Below are positions 1 through 10,584 of a stretch of 10,584 nt of DNA, in pieces (within the stretch, counting starts at the first letter, position 1; the number at the start of each line of letters is the position of its first letter). The stretch covers positions 1 to 10,584 of the forward strand of contig JAERRP010000490.1 of the NCBI GenBank assembly GCA_016735415.1, written 5' to 3'. Under the pieces are notes generated by a model. That model was not told the DNA's origin. It was given only the letters and a program-made list of their open reading frames with translations, and made no database searches. The position numbers and the translations under genes are program-made. Origin of the DNA: Desulfobacterales bacterium. Lineage in GTDB: Bacteria; Desulfobacterota; Desulfobacteria; Desulfobacterales; UBA5852.

Positions 1-545
1 ATGCTGATCAGATGGTTCGCGGCACGGTGGTGCTCCCCAACGGGTTGGGCAAGGAAGTCAAAGTCCTGGTATTCGCCAAAGGCGAAAAGGAGAAAGAAGC
101 CCAGGAGGCCGGTGCTGATTTCGTGGGTAATGACGATCTGATCGAAAAAATAAAAGGCGGTTGGTTCGGATTCGACAAAGCCGTTGCAACACCTGACATG
201 ATGGGCACTGTCGGTAAAATCGGCAGGCTCTTGGGTCCCCGGGGCCTGATGCCCAACGCCAAGACCGGTACGGTGACGTTCGAACTGGCCCGGGCCATCG
301 AAGAACTCAAAGCCGGTAAAATTGATTTCCGGGTGGAAAAGGCGGGAATTGTCCATGCCCCCATGGGCAAGGTTTCTTTTGGAACAGAGAAGATCGTTCA
401 GAACATCACGGCCTTTCTCGAAACCATCATGCGCCTCAAACCGACTTCCAGTAAAGGAACCTATCTCAAAGGGGTCGCCATTTCAACCACGATGGGTCCC
501 GGATTCAAGGTCGATGTCGCCCAGGTCAAGGACCTGTTCAAATAG
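1..545 (+). CDS. rplA: 50S ribosomal protein L1, 5'-truncated by the window edge
   Basis: Ribosomal protein L1 binds 23S rRNA at the mobile L1 stalk beside the E site and, in many bacteria, represses translation of its own rplK-rplA mRNA. The reading frame is open from base 3 to the TAG at 543-545 (180 residues). The first visible residues, [14 protein letters not shown], align with E. coli L1 SDQNVRGATVLPHG, so roughly the first 55-60 residues lie outside the window and the ATG at 12 is an internal Met, not the start. The family signature [12 protein letters not shown] is at 222-257, followed by KTGTVTF. The C-terminal part has the usual [17 protein letters not shown] stretch near 452-500. 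The L1 fold places the N- and C-terminal pieces in one domain, so only part of that domain is seen here. The next gene is rplJ, as in the usual L11-L1-L10-L7/L12 order. Nothing suggests damage. Confidence 0.97.
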   Translation, partial: ADQMVRGTVVLPNGLGKEVKVLVFAKGEKEKEAQEAGADFVGNDDLIEKIKGGWFGFDKAVATPDMMGTVGKIGRLLGPRGLMPNAKTGTVTFELARAIEELKAGKIDFRVEKAGIVHAPMGKVSFGTEKIVQNITAFLETIMRLKPTSSKGTYLKGVAISTTMGPGFKVDVAQVKDLFK

Positions 546-566
546 GCACGGCCTGTTGGCCCGACG

Positions 567-632
567 CTGGCGCGGTGGTATGCGCCAGAAGAGGAGACGG
601 CCGACTATCCACCGGTGCGGTTGACGCGACCG
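567..632 (+). other. Two short hairpins between rplA and the L10 leader
   Basis: Just after the rplA stop, CTGGCGC (567-573) can pair with GCGCCAG (582-588) around an 8-base loop. A second potential hairpin pairs CGGTGCG (613-619) with CGC and ACCG (625-632), with one bulged G and loop GTTGA. Neither is followed directly by a U-run, so neither is a standard intrinsic terminator. They could be mRNA processing or stabilising structures, or the upstream part of the L10 leader. The function is unknown and the pairing is from inspection only. Confidence 0.4.
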
Positions 633-667
633 ACATCGATCACCAATTTTGACTAAATCTTACAGCA

Positions 668-740
668 ATCCTGTCAAAGACCGTAGGTTCACGAATGACG
701 TGTTTAATCGGCTCAGCCGGCCTACCGAGGCAGCATGTAT
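668..740 (+). promoter_or_regulatory. L10 leader: predicted L10(L7/L12)-binding mRNA element
   Basis: This lies upstream of rplJ, where many bacteria carry the RNA structure bound by the L10-L7/L12 complex for feedback control. The sequence folds by eye into a three-way arrangement. An outer helix CTGTC (671-675) pairs with GGCAG (729-733), including one G-U. A purine-rich internal loop follows, AAAGACC facing CGA, which resembles a kink-turn. The inner helix is GTAGG (683-687) with CCTAC (721-725). Inside it are two small hairpins: CACG/CGTG (690-693 with 699-702) and CGGC/GCCG (709-712 with 716-719). CCGTAGG followed by CCTACCGAGG matches the conserved flavour of known L10 leaders as I remember them. 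No covariance model was run. Confidence 0.75.
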
Positions 741-752
741 GTCTTGCTTGTT

Positions 753-785
753 ACCTCCGGTTTATAGGGATGCGGGAAAGGAGGT
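753..785 (+). promoter_or_regulatory. rplJ Shine-Dalgarno with a perfect anti-Shine-Dalgarno upstream
   Basis: The rplJ ribosome binding site is GGAGGT at 780-785, 11 bases before the GTG at 797. ACCTCC at 753-758 is its exact reverse complement, giving a 6-bp helix (7 with a T-G wobble at 752/786) across a 21-base loop. When formed, it would hide the site from the ribosome. Its position directly after the L10-binding element fits a translational switch in which L10 binding favours the closed form. The complementarity is seen directly; the switch is inferred. Confidence 0.6.
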
Positions 786-796
786 GTTGATCACTC

Positions 797-1318
797 GTGA
801 ATTTAAATCAGAAGCAGAAAATCGTTGCGGCCTTGCGTGAAAAATTCGAGGCTGCCAAGGTTGTCATCGTCACGGATTACAAGGGCCTTGATGTCGCCCA
901 GATGAACGATCTGCGTCGTAAGCTGCGAGAGGCTGAAGTTGAGTATCAGGTGGTAAAGAACACCATGCTCATAAGGGCTTCCAAGGAGACGGCGATCGAA
1001 CAGCTTGTCGATACGTTCAAAGGGCCCAGTGCCATCGCACTGGCGTTTACAGACCCTGTCGCTCCGGCCAAAGTCCTGACGACATTCGCCAAAGACAATG
1101 ACAAACTGGAAATCAAAGCCGGCGTGATGAACGGCAAACTGCTGGATTTGGCGGCCATTGGCGCCCTGTCCAAACTGCCGTCGCGCGAGGAACTTCTGGC
1201 TCAGGTTCTTTCCACCATGAATGCCGTGCCGATAAGTCTGGTTAGTGCACTGGCGGATGCGCCCCGGCGTCTGGTTAACGTGCTGAATGCCGTTAAAGAC
1301 CAGAAAGAAGCCGCCTGA
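797..1318 (+). CDS. rplJ: 50S ribosomal protein L10
   Basis: L10 forms the base of the L7/L12 stalk of the large subunit. Its N-terminal domain binds 23S rRNA next to L11, and its C-terminal helix carries the L7/L12 dimers that recruit translation GTPases. The product has 173 residues, close to the usual 165-175. Family features are an N-terminal NLNQKQKIVAAL helix, the VIVTDYKGLDVAQMNDLRRKLR segment in two parts around residues 23-44, VVKNTMLIRA near 52-61, and a C-terminal VNVLNAVKDQKEAA helix. The start is GTG at 797: the only other in-frame room upstream is closed by a TGA at 788-790, and GGAGGT lies 11 bases upstream. Its expression is probably autoregulated through the leader in front of it. 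rplL follows after 75 bases. The identity is certain; the exact start is nearly so. Confidence 0.97.
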   Translation: MNLNQKQKIVAALREKFEAAKVVIVTDYKGLDVAQMNDLRRKLREAEVEYQVVKNTMLIRASKETAIEQLVDTFKGPSAIALAFTDPVAPAKVLTTFAKDNDKLEIKAGVMNGKLLDLAAIGALSKLPSREELLAQVLSTMNAVPISLVSALADAPRRLVNVLNAVKDQKEAA

Positions 1319-1377
1319 GCGACCACATCCCGTAAATGAAGCATATTTCTTTTCAATACCGAATTAGATAGAAACCT

Positions 1378-1383
1378 GGAGGT
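1378..1383 (+). promoter_or_regulatory. Strong ribosome binding site for rplL
   Basis: GGAGGT sits 10 bases before the rplL ATG, in an A/T-rich context (AAATTTTAAA) that should stay unstructured. It is fully exposed, unlike the same motif in front of rplJ, which fits the need for four to six L7/L12 copies per L10. I saw no convincing promoter in the 75-base rplJ-rplL gap. Confidence 0.8.
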
Positions 1384-1393
1384 AAATTTTAAA

Positions 1394-1780
1394 ATGGCTG
1401 ATATCACCAAAGACGATGTTATAGAATTCATCGCCAATATGTCCGTTCTCGATCTTTCGGAACTGGTCAAAGAGTTGGAAGACAAATTCGGCGTTTCGGC
1501 GGCGGCACCGGTGGCCATGATGGCGGGTATGCCGGCTGCGGGGGCCGAGGGCGCCGCGGCGGAAGAAAAGACCGAGTTCGATGTTATCCTTCTGGCCTAC
1601 GGGGATAAGAAGATTCAGGTCATCAAGGAAGTTCGGGCCATTACCGGACTGGGCCTGAAGGAAGCCAAAGAACTCGTGGAAAGCACTCCCAAGGCTGTCA
1701 AAGAAGGGGTGCCCAAGGACGAAGCCGAGAAAATCAAGGGTCAGCTTGAGGAAGTCGGCGCACAGGTGGAAATCAAGTAA
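1394..1780 (+). CDS. rplL: 50S ribosomal protein L7/L12
   Basis: L7/L12 is the multi-copy acidic stalk protein that recruits EF-G, EF-Tu, IF2 and RF3 and stimulates their GTPase activity. The product has 128 residues, a typical length. The layout is classical. Residues 1-33 are the helical dimerisation domain that binds L10 ([21 protein letters not shown]). An Ala/Gly/Met-rich flexible hinge spans about 36-56. The globular C-terminal domain from about residue 57 contains EKTEFDVIL, the conserved [14 protein letters not shown] factor-binding surface, and the VEIK end. Start ATG at 1394 has a good Shine-Dalgarno sequence. It lies between rplJ and rpoB, with a strong hairpin after its stop that may set its transcript level apart from that of rpoBC. 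Nothing unusual in the protein. Confidence 0.98.
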   Translation: MADITKDDVIEFIANMSVLDLSELVKELEDKFGVSAAAPVAMMAGMPAAGAEGAAAEEKTEFDVILLAYGDKKIQVIKEVRAITGLGLKEAKELVESTPKAVKEGVPKDEAEKIKGQLEEVGAQVEIK

Positions 1781-1803
1781 ACCTGAAGTCAGCGGACTGC
1801 ATT

Positions 1804-1827
1804 CCGGGAGGGGCTTGCCCCTCCCGG
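1804..1827 (+). terminator. rplL-rpoB intergenic hairpin: attenuator or mRNA processing site
   Basis: CCGGGAGGGG (1804-1813) and CCCCTCCCGG (1818-1827) form a perfect 10-bp GC-rich stem capped by CTTG. In RNA this is a G-C-closed CUUG tetraloop, a loop class known to be very stable. It lies 23 bases after the rplL stop and ends 39 bases before the rpoB start. The following bases (GCGCCTTAAG) contain no U-run, so it is not a full intrinsic terminator. In E. coli the same gap holds a partial attenuator and an RNase III cleavage site that together lower rpoBC relative to rplJL. This hairpin most likely serves one of those roles, or protects the rplL 3' end. Confidence 0.65.
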
Positions 1828-1857
1828 GCGCCTTAAGTGCAAACCTCATTATTGTCT

Positions 1858-1861
1858 GGAG
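1858..1861 (+). promoter_or_regulatory. Ribosome binding site that fixes the rpoB start
   Basis: GGAG ends 5 bases before the ATG at 1867. A longer in-frame option starts at GTG 1837 but sits only 9 bases past the hairpin, with no purine-rich site before it. It would add ten residues (QTSLLSGDA and flanks) that do not look like the family N-terminus. ATG 1867 gives [17 protein letters not shown], matching the RIRKxFGK start of beta subunits. Confidence 0.75.
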
Positions 1862-1866
1862 ATGCC

Positions 1867-4800
1867 ATGTCGGAAATGCCACTGGCCAAGCAGCGAATTA
1901 GAAAAAGTTTCGGAAAGATTCCTCAAATCGTTGAAATTCCCGACCTGATCGGAGTCCAGCGGGAATCCTACAGCCGATTCCTGCAAAAGGACATTCCCCC
2001 CGAACAACGGGAAGAAATCGGGCTGCAGTCCGTCTATAAATCCGTTTTCCCGATCAAGGATTTTACCGGAAGCGCTTCGCTCGAGTTTGTATCCTACCGG
2101 TTTGCCGAAGTGAAACACAGCGTTGAAGAATGCATCCATCGGGGTATGACCTACGAGATCACTTTGCGTATCACGGCGCGCCTCGTGGTTTACGATGTTG
2201 ATTCTGAGACCGGTGTGTCCAACATCCGTGACATCAAGGAGCAGGAGATCTATTTCGGCACGATCCCTCTGATGACCGCCAAGGGAACTTTTATCATCAA
2301 CGGGACCGAGCGGGTTGTTGTCAGCCAGCTCCACCGCTCTTCCGGGGTTTTCTTTGATCACGACAAGGGCAAGACCCACTCATCGGGTAAGATCATTTAC
2401 AGTTCGCGAATTATTCCGGTGCGTGGATCGTGGATTGATCTTGAGATTGATCCTAAGGATATTGTGTACATTCGCATCGATCGCCGGCGCAAATTCCCGG
2501 TGACGATTCTTTTCAAGGCCTTTGGCTTTTCATCTGAAGATCTTCTGAGCTACTTCTATGATCAGGAACGGATTTTCATCAGGGGGAAACGCTATTGTAA
2601 ATCCTTCAATCCCGACCTGCTCAAAGGACAGCGTGCCAGTCGCGACGTGAAGGATTCCGAGGCGGGTGAGGTGGTGGTTAAAAAAGGCCGGATTTTCACC
2701 AAACGTGCCATCAAACGTCTGACCGCAGCTAATACGCAGGAAATCCCGATCAGCGAAGAAGACGTCATCGGCAAGGTTCTGGCCAGGACGGTTTGCGATC
2801 CCAAGAGCGGGGAGGTGATCGCCGCCATCAATGAAGCCATCGACGAAGAAATCTTGACGAAATTGCATGAAGGCGGCGTCAAGACATTTGAAGTTCTGTT
2901 TTTTGATGGGATCACCAGCAGCGATGCCATCCGTAAAACGCTGCTTCTAGATAAGGTGGAAAGCAAGGAAGAATCCCTGATTGAAATTTATCGGCGTCTG
3001 CGTCCGGGAAACCCGGCCACGCCGGAGGTGGCTCAGGATTTCATCGATAATCTGTTCTTTAAATCGACCTATTACGACCTTTCCGGTGTCGGACGCATGA
3101 AAATCAACCAGCGTCTGGGGATCGACAGCGACATCAACTTGCGCATTCTGCGCAAGGAGGACATCCTGCTGACCGCCAAAACGTTGATCGAGCTGCGCGA
3201 TACGCAAGGGGTTGTGGACGATATCGATCATCTGGGCAACCGACGGGTCCGGGCTGTGGGCGAACTTCTGGAAAATCAGTACCGTATCGGTCTGGTGCGG
3301 ATGGAGCGCGCCATCAAAGAGCGCATGAGTCTGCAGGAAGTCGATGCCCTGATGCCCCACGATCTGGTCAATCCCAAACCGGTTTCGGCCGTGGTCAAGG
3401 AATTCTTCGGTACCAGCCAGCTTTCACAGTTCATGGATCAGACCAATCCGCTTTCCGAAACCACCCACAAACGCCGCCTGAGTGCTCTCGGGCCCGGCGG
3501 TCTGACACGTGAGCGGGCGGGTTTCGAGGTGCGTGATGTGCATCCTTCGCATTACGGTCGCATCTGCCCGATTGAAACACCGGAAGGTCCCAACATCGGC
3601 CTGATCGTCTCCCTCAGCACCTATGCCCGTGTCAACCAGTACGGGTTTATCGAAACCCCTTACAGTGTGGTCAAAGATGCTACCATTACGGACGGCGTGC
3701 GCTTCCTGAGCGCCTTCGAAGAAAAACATCATCCCATCGCCCAGGCCAATGCGCCGGTCGATAAGGAGAGGCGTTATGTCAACCCGTTGGTGACATCCCG
3801 GGTGGCCGGCGAATTCATGATGACGGGCAAAGACGATATCGAGCTGATGGATATTTCGCCCAATCAGTTGGTCAGCGTCTCGGCTTCTCTGATCCCATTT
3901 CTTGAAAATGACGATGCCAACCGGGCTCTGATGGGGTCGAATATGCAGCGCCAGGCCGTTCCACTTCTGATCAGCGAGGCGCCCCTGGTTGGCACGGGGA
4001 TCGAAAGCGTGGTGGCACGTGATTCCGGCGTGGCGATTGTTGCGCGCCGCGACGGCGAAGTGGTCGAGGTGGAGGCCTCGCGCATTGTGATCCGGCACGA
4101 TCTTGCGGAAGACGAAAATGAGGCCGAGCAGCCGGTCACAATCTACAATCTTTCCAAATTTGTGCGCAGTAACCAGAATACCTGCTTCAACCATCGCCCG
4201 ATTGTCCGGAAAGGCGACCGGGTGGTCAAAGGCCAGATCGTCGCCGATGGCCCGGCCACGGACCGAGGCGAACTGGCGCTCGGCAAAAATGTGACCGTGG
4301 CTTTCATGCCCTGGGGCGGATACAATTTTGAAGACTCCATTCTGGTCAGTGAACGCCTGGTGCGCGACGGGGTTTACACTTCGGTACACATTGAAGAGTT
4401 CGAGGTGGTGGCCCGCGATACCAAACTCGGTAAGGAAGACATCACCCGCGATATCCCCAATGTGGGCGACGAGGCTCTCAAAGATCTGGACGACAGTGGT
4501 ATTATCCGCCTGGGGGCGGAAGTCGAACCCGGTGACATCCTGGTGGGGAAAATCACCCCCAAGGGCGAAACCCAGCTTTCCCCCGAAGAGAAATTGTTGC
4601 TTGCGATTTTTGGTGAAAAGGCCGGCGATGTCAAAGACACCTCTCTGCGGGTGCCGCCCGGTGTTCAGGGGATCGTTATCGATGCCAAAGTTTTTTCGCG
4701 GCGCGGTACCGGCAAGGACGACCGCACCCGGCAGATCGAGGACGATGAAATCTGTCGACGCGAGAAGGACCGCGACGACGAAATTGCAATAATCGAAGGG

Positions 4801-5967
4801 GCCGCGCGTGACCGCCTGGCCAAACTGCTGGTGGGGCAGAAAAGTTTTTCCGCCATTAAAAAAGGCAAGAATACCCTGATCGCCAAAGATGTCGTGATCA
4901 CCGAGGAAGCCTTGCAGGCCGTACCGCTGTCCCAACTCGAGAATGTGGTTCTCGATGACCCGCAACAAACTGAAGATATCCACGAAATCCTGGAGAAAGC
5001 ACGCCACCAGACGGAACAAGTCCGGGAGCGCTTTGAGAAACATGTCAGTCGCTTTGAAAAAGGCGACGACCTGCCGCCCGGCGTCGTCAAAATGGTCAAG
5101 GTCTATGTGGCCATGAAACGTAAGCTTTCGGTCGGCGATAAAATGGCCGGACGGCACGGCAACAAAGGCGTGGTATCCCGAATTCTGCCCGTTGAAGATC
5201 TACCCTATTTTGAAAACGGCAAGACCGTGGACATGGTCCTGAACCCTCTGGGGGTACCTTCCCGTATGAATGTCGGGCAGATCCTGGAAATCCACCTCGG
5301 TCTGGCGGCCAAGGGTCTGGGGGACCAGATTCAGGAGCTGATGGAAGAAAACAAGATCCAGGTCCTGCGTGACAAGCTCAAACGGATCTTTACCAAAAGC
5401 CGGGCCGTTGAGGAAATCGATAAAATGTCGGAAGACGAGGTGAAAACCTTTGCGGCCAGTTACCGTGAAGGGGTTCATATGGCCACGCCGGTTTTCGATG
5501 GGGCCAAGGAAAATGAGATCAAAGATCTGCTGGAAGAGGCCGGCCACGACCGCCTGGCCCAGGCCACGCTTTTCGACGGCCGCACCGGCAGACCATTCGA
5601 CGAAAAGATTACCGTTGGCACGATGTACATGCTGAAACTCCACCATCTGGTCGACGATAAAATCCATGCCCGTTCGATCGGGCCCTACTCGCTGGTTACC
5701 CAGCAACCCTTGGGCGGCAAGGCCCAATTCGGCGGTCAGCGTCTGGGTGAAATGGAAGTATGGGCCATGGAAGCTTATGGCGCCGCTTTCGCCCTGCAGG
5801 AGTTTTTGACGGTGAAGTCCGACGACATGGCCGGCCGTACACGGATGTACGAAAAGATCGTCAAGGGGCAGAATGTGTTGGAGCCTGGTCTGCCCGAATC
5901 TTTCCGGGTGATGACCAAGGAACTCCAGGCGCTGGGTTTGGATATTCAGCTTCTGGAAGGCGAATAA
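1867..5967 (+). CDS. rpoB: DNA-directed RNA polymerase subunit beta
   Basis: Beta forms one pincer and half of the active centre of RNA polymerase. The product from ATG 1867 has 1366 residues (E. coli 1342). It opens with RIRKSFGK and [15 protein letters not shown] of the protrusion, followed by the lobe with the proteobacterial-type first insert. The rifampicin pocket at 515-541 reads [22 protein letters not shown] and continues to LSALGPGGL. Gln521, Asp524, His534, Arg537 and Ser539 match E. coli Q513, D516, H526, R529 and S531, so the enzyme should be rifampicin-sensitive at these positions. [29 protein letters not shown] and [17 protein letters not shown] follow. The active-site lysines are K1092 and K1100 in [13 protein letters not shown] charged second insert lies at about 950-1050. 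The C-terminus ([33 protein letters not shown]) is complete. rpoC follows 15 bases after its stop. Confidence 0.98.
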   Translation: MSEMPLAKQRIRKSFGKIPQIVEIPDLIGVQRESYSRFLQKDIPPEQREEIGLQSVYKSVFPIKDFTGSASLEFVSYRFAEVKHSVEECIHRGMTYEITLRITARLVVYDVDSETGVSNIRDIKEQEIYFGTIPLMTAKGTFIINGTERVVVSQLHRSSGVFFDHDKGKTHSSGKIIYSSRIIPVRGSWIDLEIDPKDIVYIRIDRRRKFPVTILFKAFGFSSEDLLSYFYDQERIFIRGKRYCKSFNPDLLKGQRASRDVKDSEAGEVVVKKGRIFTKRAIKRLTAANTQEIPISEEDVIGKVLARTVCDPKSGEVIAAINEAIDEEILTKLHEGGVKTFEVLFFDGITSSDAIRKTLLLDKVESKEESLIEIYRRLRPGNPATPEVAQDFIDNLFFKSTYYDLSGVGRMKINQRLGIDSDINLRILRKEDILLTAKTLIELRDTQGVVDDIDHLGNRRVRAVGELLENQYRIGLVRMERAIKERMSLQEVDALMPHDLVNPKPVSAVVKEFFGTSQLSQFMDQTNPLSETTHKRRLSALGPGGLTRERAGFEVRDVHPSHYGRICPIETPEGPNIGLIVSLSTYARVNQYGFIETPYSVVKDATITDGVRFLSAFEEKHHPIAQANAPVDKERRYVNPLVTSRVAGEFMMTGKDDIELMDISPNQLVSVSASLIPFLENDDANRALMGSNMQRQAVPLLISEAPLVGTGIESVVARDSGVAIVARRDGEVVEVEASRIVIRHDLAEDENEAEQPVTIYNLSKFVRSNQNTCFNHRPIVRKGDRVVKGQIVADGPATDRGELALGKNVTVAFMPWGGYNFEDSILVSERLVRDGVYTSVHIEEFEVVARDTKLGKEDITRDIPNVGDEALKDLDDSGIIRLGAEVEPGDILVGKITPKGETQLSPEEKLLLAIFGEKAGDVKDTSLRVPPGVQGIVIDAKVFSRRGTGKDDRTRQIEDDEICRREKDRDDEIAIIEGAARDRLAKLLVGQKSFSAIKKGKNTLIAKDVVITEEALQAVPLSQLENVVLDDPQQTEDIHEILEKARHQTEQVRERFEKHVSRFEKGDDLPPGVVKMVKVYVAMKRKLSVGDKMAGRHGNKGVVSRILPVEDLPYFENGKTVDMVLNPLGVPSRMNVGQILEIHLGLAAKGLGDQIQELMEENKIQVLRDKLKRIFTKSRAVEEIDKMSEDEVKTFAASYREGVHMATPVFDGAKENEIKDLLEEAGHDRLAQATLFDGRTGRPFDEKITVGTMYMLKLHHLVDDKIHARSIGPYSLVTQQPLGGKAQFGGQRLGEMEVWAMEAYGAAFALQEFLTVKSDDMAGRTRMYEKIVKGQNVLEPGLPESFRVMTKELQALGLDIQLLEGE

Positions 5968-5970
5968 GAT

Positions 5971-5976
5971 AAGGAG
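5971..5976 (+). promoter_or_regulatory. Ribosome binding site supporting the TTG start of rpoC
   Basis: AAGGAG lies in the 15-base rpoB-rpoC gap, six bases before TTG 5983. No ATG or GTG in frame is near, and the protein from this TTG begins [22 protein letters not shown], which lines up with the N-terminus of beta' families. The start therefore rests on both the site and the alignment. Confidence 0.85.
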
Positions 5977-5982
5977 AGCGCT

Positions 5983-10344
<4,362 letters not shown>

Positions 10345-10350
10345 CACCAA

Positions 10351-10374
10351 CCGCCTGCCGCAACCGGCAGGCGG
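10351..10374 (+). terminator. Hairpin after rpoC, probable transcript end
   Basis: CCGCCTGCCG (10351-10360) pairs perfectly with CGGCAGGCGG (10365-10374) around CAAC, starting 7 bases after the rpoC stop. The tail is CATTGCAATC, without a U-run, so it is at best an atypical intrinsic terminator. It may instead be a 3'-end barrier against exonucleases with termination elsewhere. Confidence 0.5.
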
Positions 10375-10541
10375 CATTGCAATCGGTACTCCGCATGTTA
10401 ACTGGAACGACCCGCCCTGGCGGCCAATCGTTCTAAGAGCATAGGTTATTCATCAGCGACGAACTCGACAATCTGCGCTAATCGTTGCCTGGCTGGCAGT
10501 GACGCATGCCATGCGGCCGACCTGTGCCAAGCGAAAACGGC
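10375..10541 (+). other. Non-coding spacer between rpoC and the next promoter
   Basis: I see no gene here. It holds a small inverted repeat CCGC/GCGG (10412-10423) and a nested stem: TGGCA (10494-10498) with TGCCA (10525-10529), enclosing CGCAT (10503-10507) with ATGCG (10511-10515). The nested stem ends 12 bases before the -35 box of the promoter downstream and could be a protein-binding palindrome or nothing. No tRNA-like fold was found by eye. Confidence 0.4.
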
Positions 10542-10570
10542 TTGACAACGCTAAAATGGCCTTGTATAAA
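10542..10570 (+). promoter_or_regulatory. Strong sigma-70-type promoter reading out of the window
   Basis: TTGACA (10542-10547) matches the -35 consensus fully. TATAAA (10565-10570) matches five of six -10 positions, with an optimal 17-base spacer. Transcription would start near 10577 and run off the end of the window. The gene order of related bacteria suggests rpsL and the rest of the str-type operon (rpsG, fusA, tuf) as the target. That gene is not in the window, so this is inference. Confidence 0.75.
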
Positions 10571-10584
10571 TATCGCTTTTGACG

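Noticed and set aside
621..677. TTGACG (621) or TTGACT (649) as a -35 box of an rplJ promoter
   Set aside because: At 17 bases the partner boxes are CAATTT and TGTCAA, which match the -10 consensus poorly; the second would also cut into the leader structure.
649..840. A 63-codon plus-strand open frame overlapping the rplJ leader and start
   Set aside because: Its sequence is the translation of the L10 leader RNA, it has no convincing ribosome site, and it ends inside rplJ in another frame.
1837..1866. GTG at 1837 as an earlier rpoB start
   Set aside because: It has no Shine-Dalgarno, sits next to the strong hairpin, and adds residues that do not resemble the family. ATG 1867 has GGAG at proper distance.
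3424..5157. A 577-codon open frame on the minus strand opposite rpoB
   Set aside because: It lies wholly inside rpoB, whose protein matches its family from end to end here. Long antisense open frames are a by-product of the codon bias of GC-rich genes, and this one has no family resemblance or ribosome site.

Overview
This window is the ribosomal protein / RNA polymerase gene cluster of a bacterium. In order, all on the + strand, it holds the 3' part of rplA (L1), rplJ (L10), rplL (L7/L12), rpoB (beta) and rpoC (beta'). Protein sequence, the presence of the proteobacterial-type lineage inserts in both polymerase subunits, and a moderately GC-rich composition suggest a Desulfobacterota (deltaproteobacterial, perhaps Desulfobacterales) organism. 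That placement is an inference from general resemblance and was not tested by any search.

Layout: 1-545 is rplA without its start. 546-796 is a 251-base non-coding leader with a structured element of the L10 autoregulatory type, ending in a Shine-Dalgarno sequence that can pair with a perfect anti-Shine-Dalgarno 21 bases upstream. rplJ (GTG start) follows, then a 75-base gap, then rplL. An 86-base gap with a very strong hairpin (10 bp, CUUG loop, no U-run) separates rplL from rpoB. rpoB and rpoC are 15 bases apart, and rpoC starts with TTG. Downstream of rpoC are a 10-bp hairpin, about 170 bases without a gene, and a near-consensus sigma-70 promoter pointing out of the window, plausibly toward an rpsL-rpsG-fusA type operon.

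How the parts work together: L1, L10 and L7/L12 are parts of the large ribosomal subunit (L1 stalk and L10-L7/L12 stalk). Beta and beta' form the catalytic core of RNA polymerase. Co-transcription with an L10-binding leader and an rplL-rpoB hairpin is the classical way to couple ribosome and polymerase synthesis while keeping stalk proteins in excess over polymerase.

The main unusual item is in rpoC. Between the active-site barrel and the rim helices, about 100 residues (572-671) are inserted relative to E. coli beta'. They read as a parvulin-type (PpiC/rotamase) peptidyl-prolyl isomerase domain with an apparently degenerate active site. All the core catalytic and zinc-binding residues of beta' around it are intact, so this is a functional polymerase subunit carrying an extra domain, not a broken gene.
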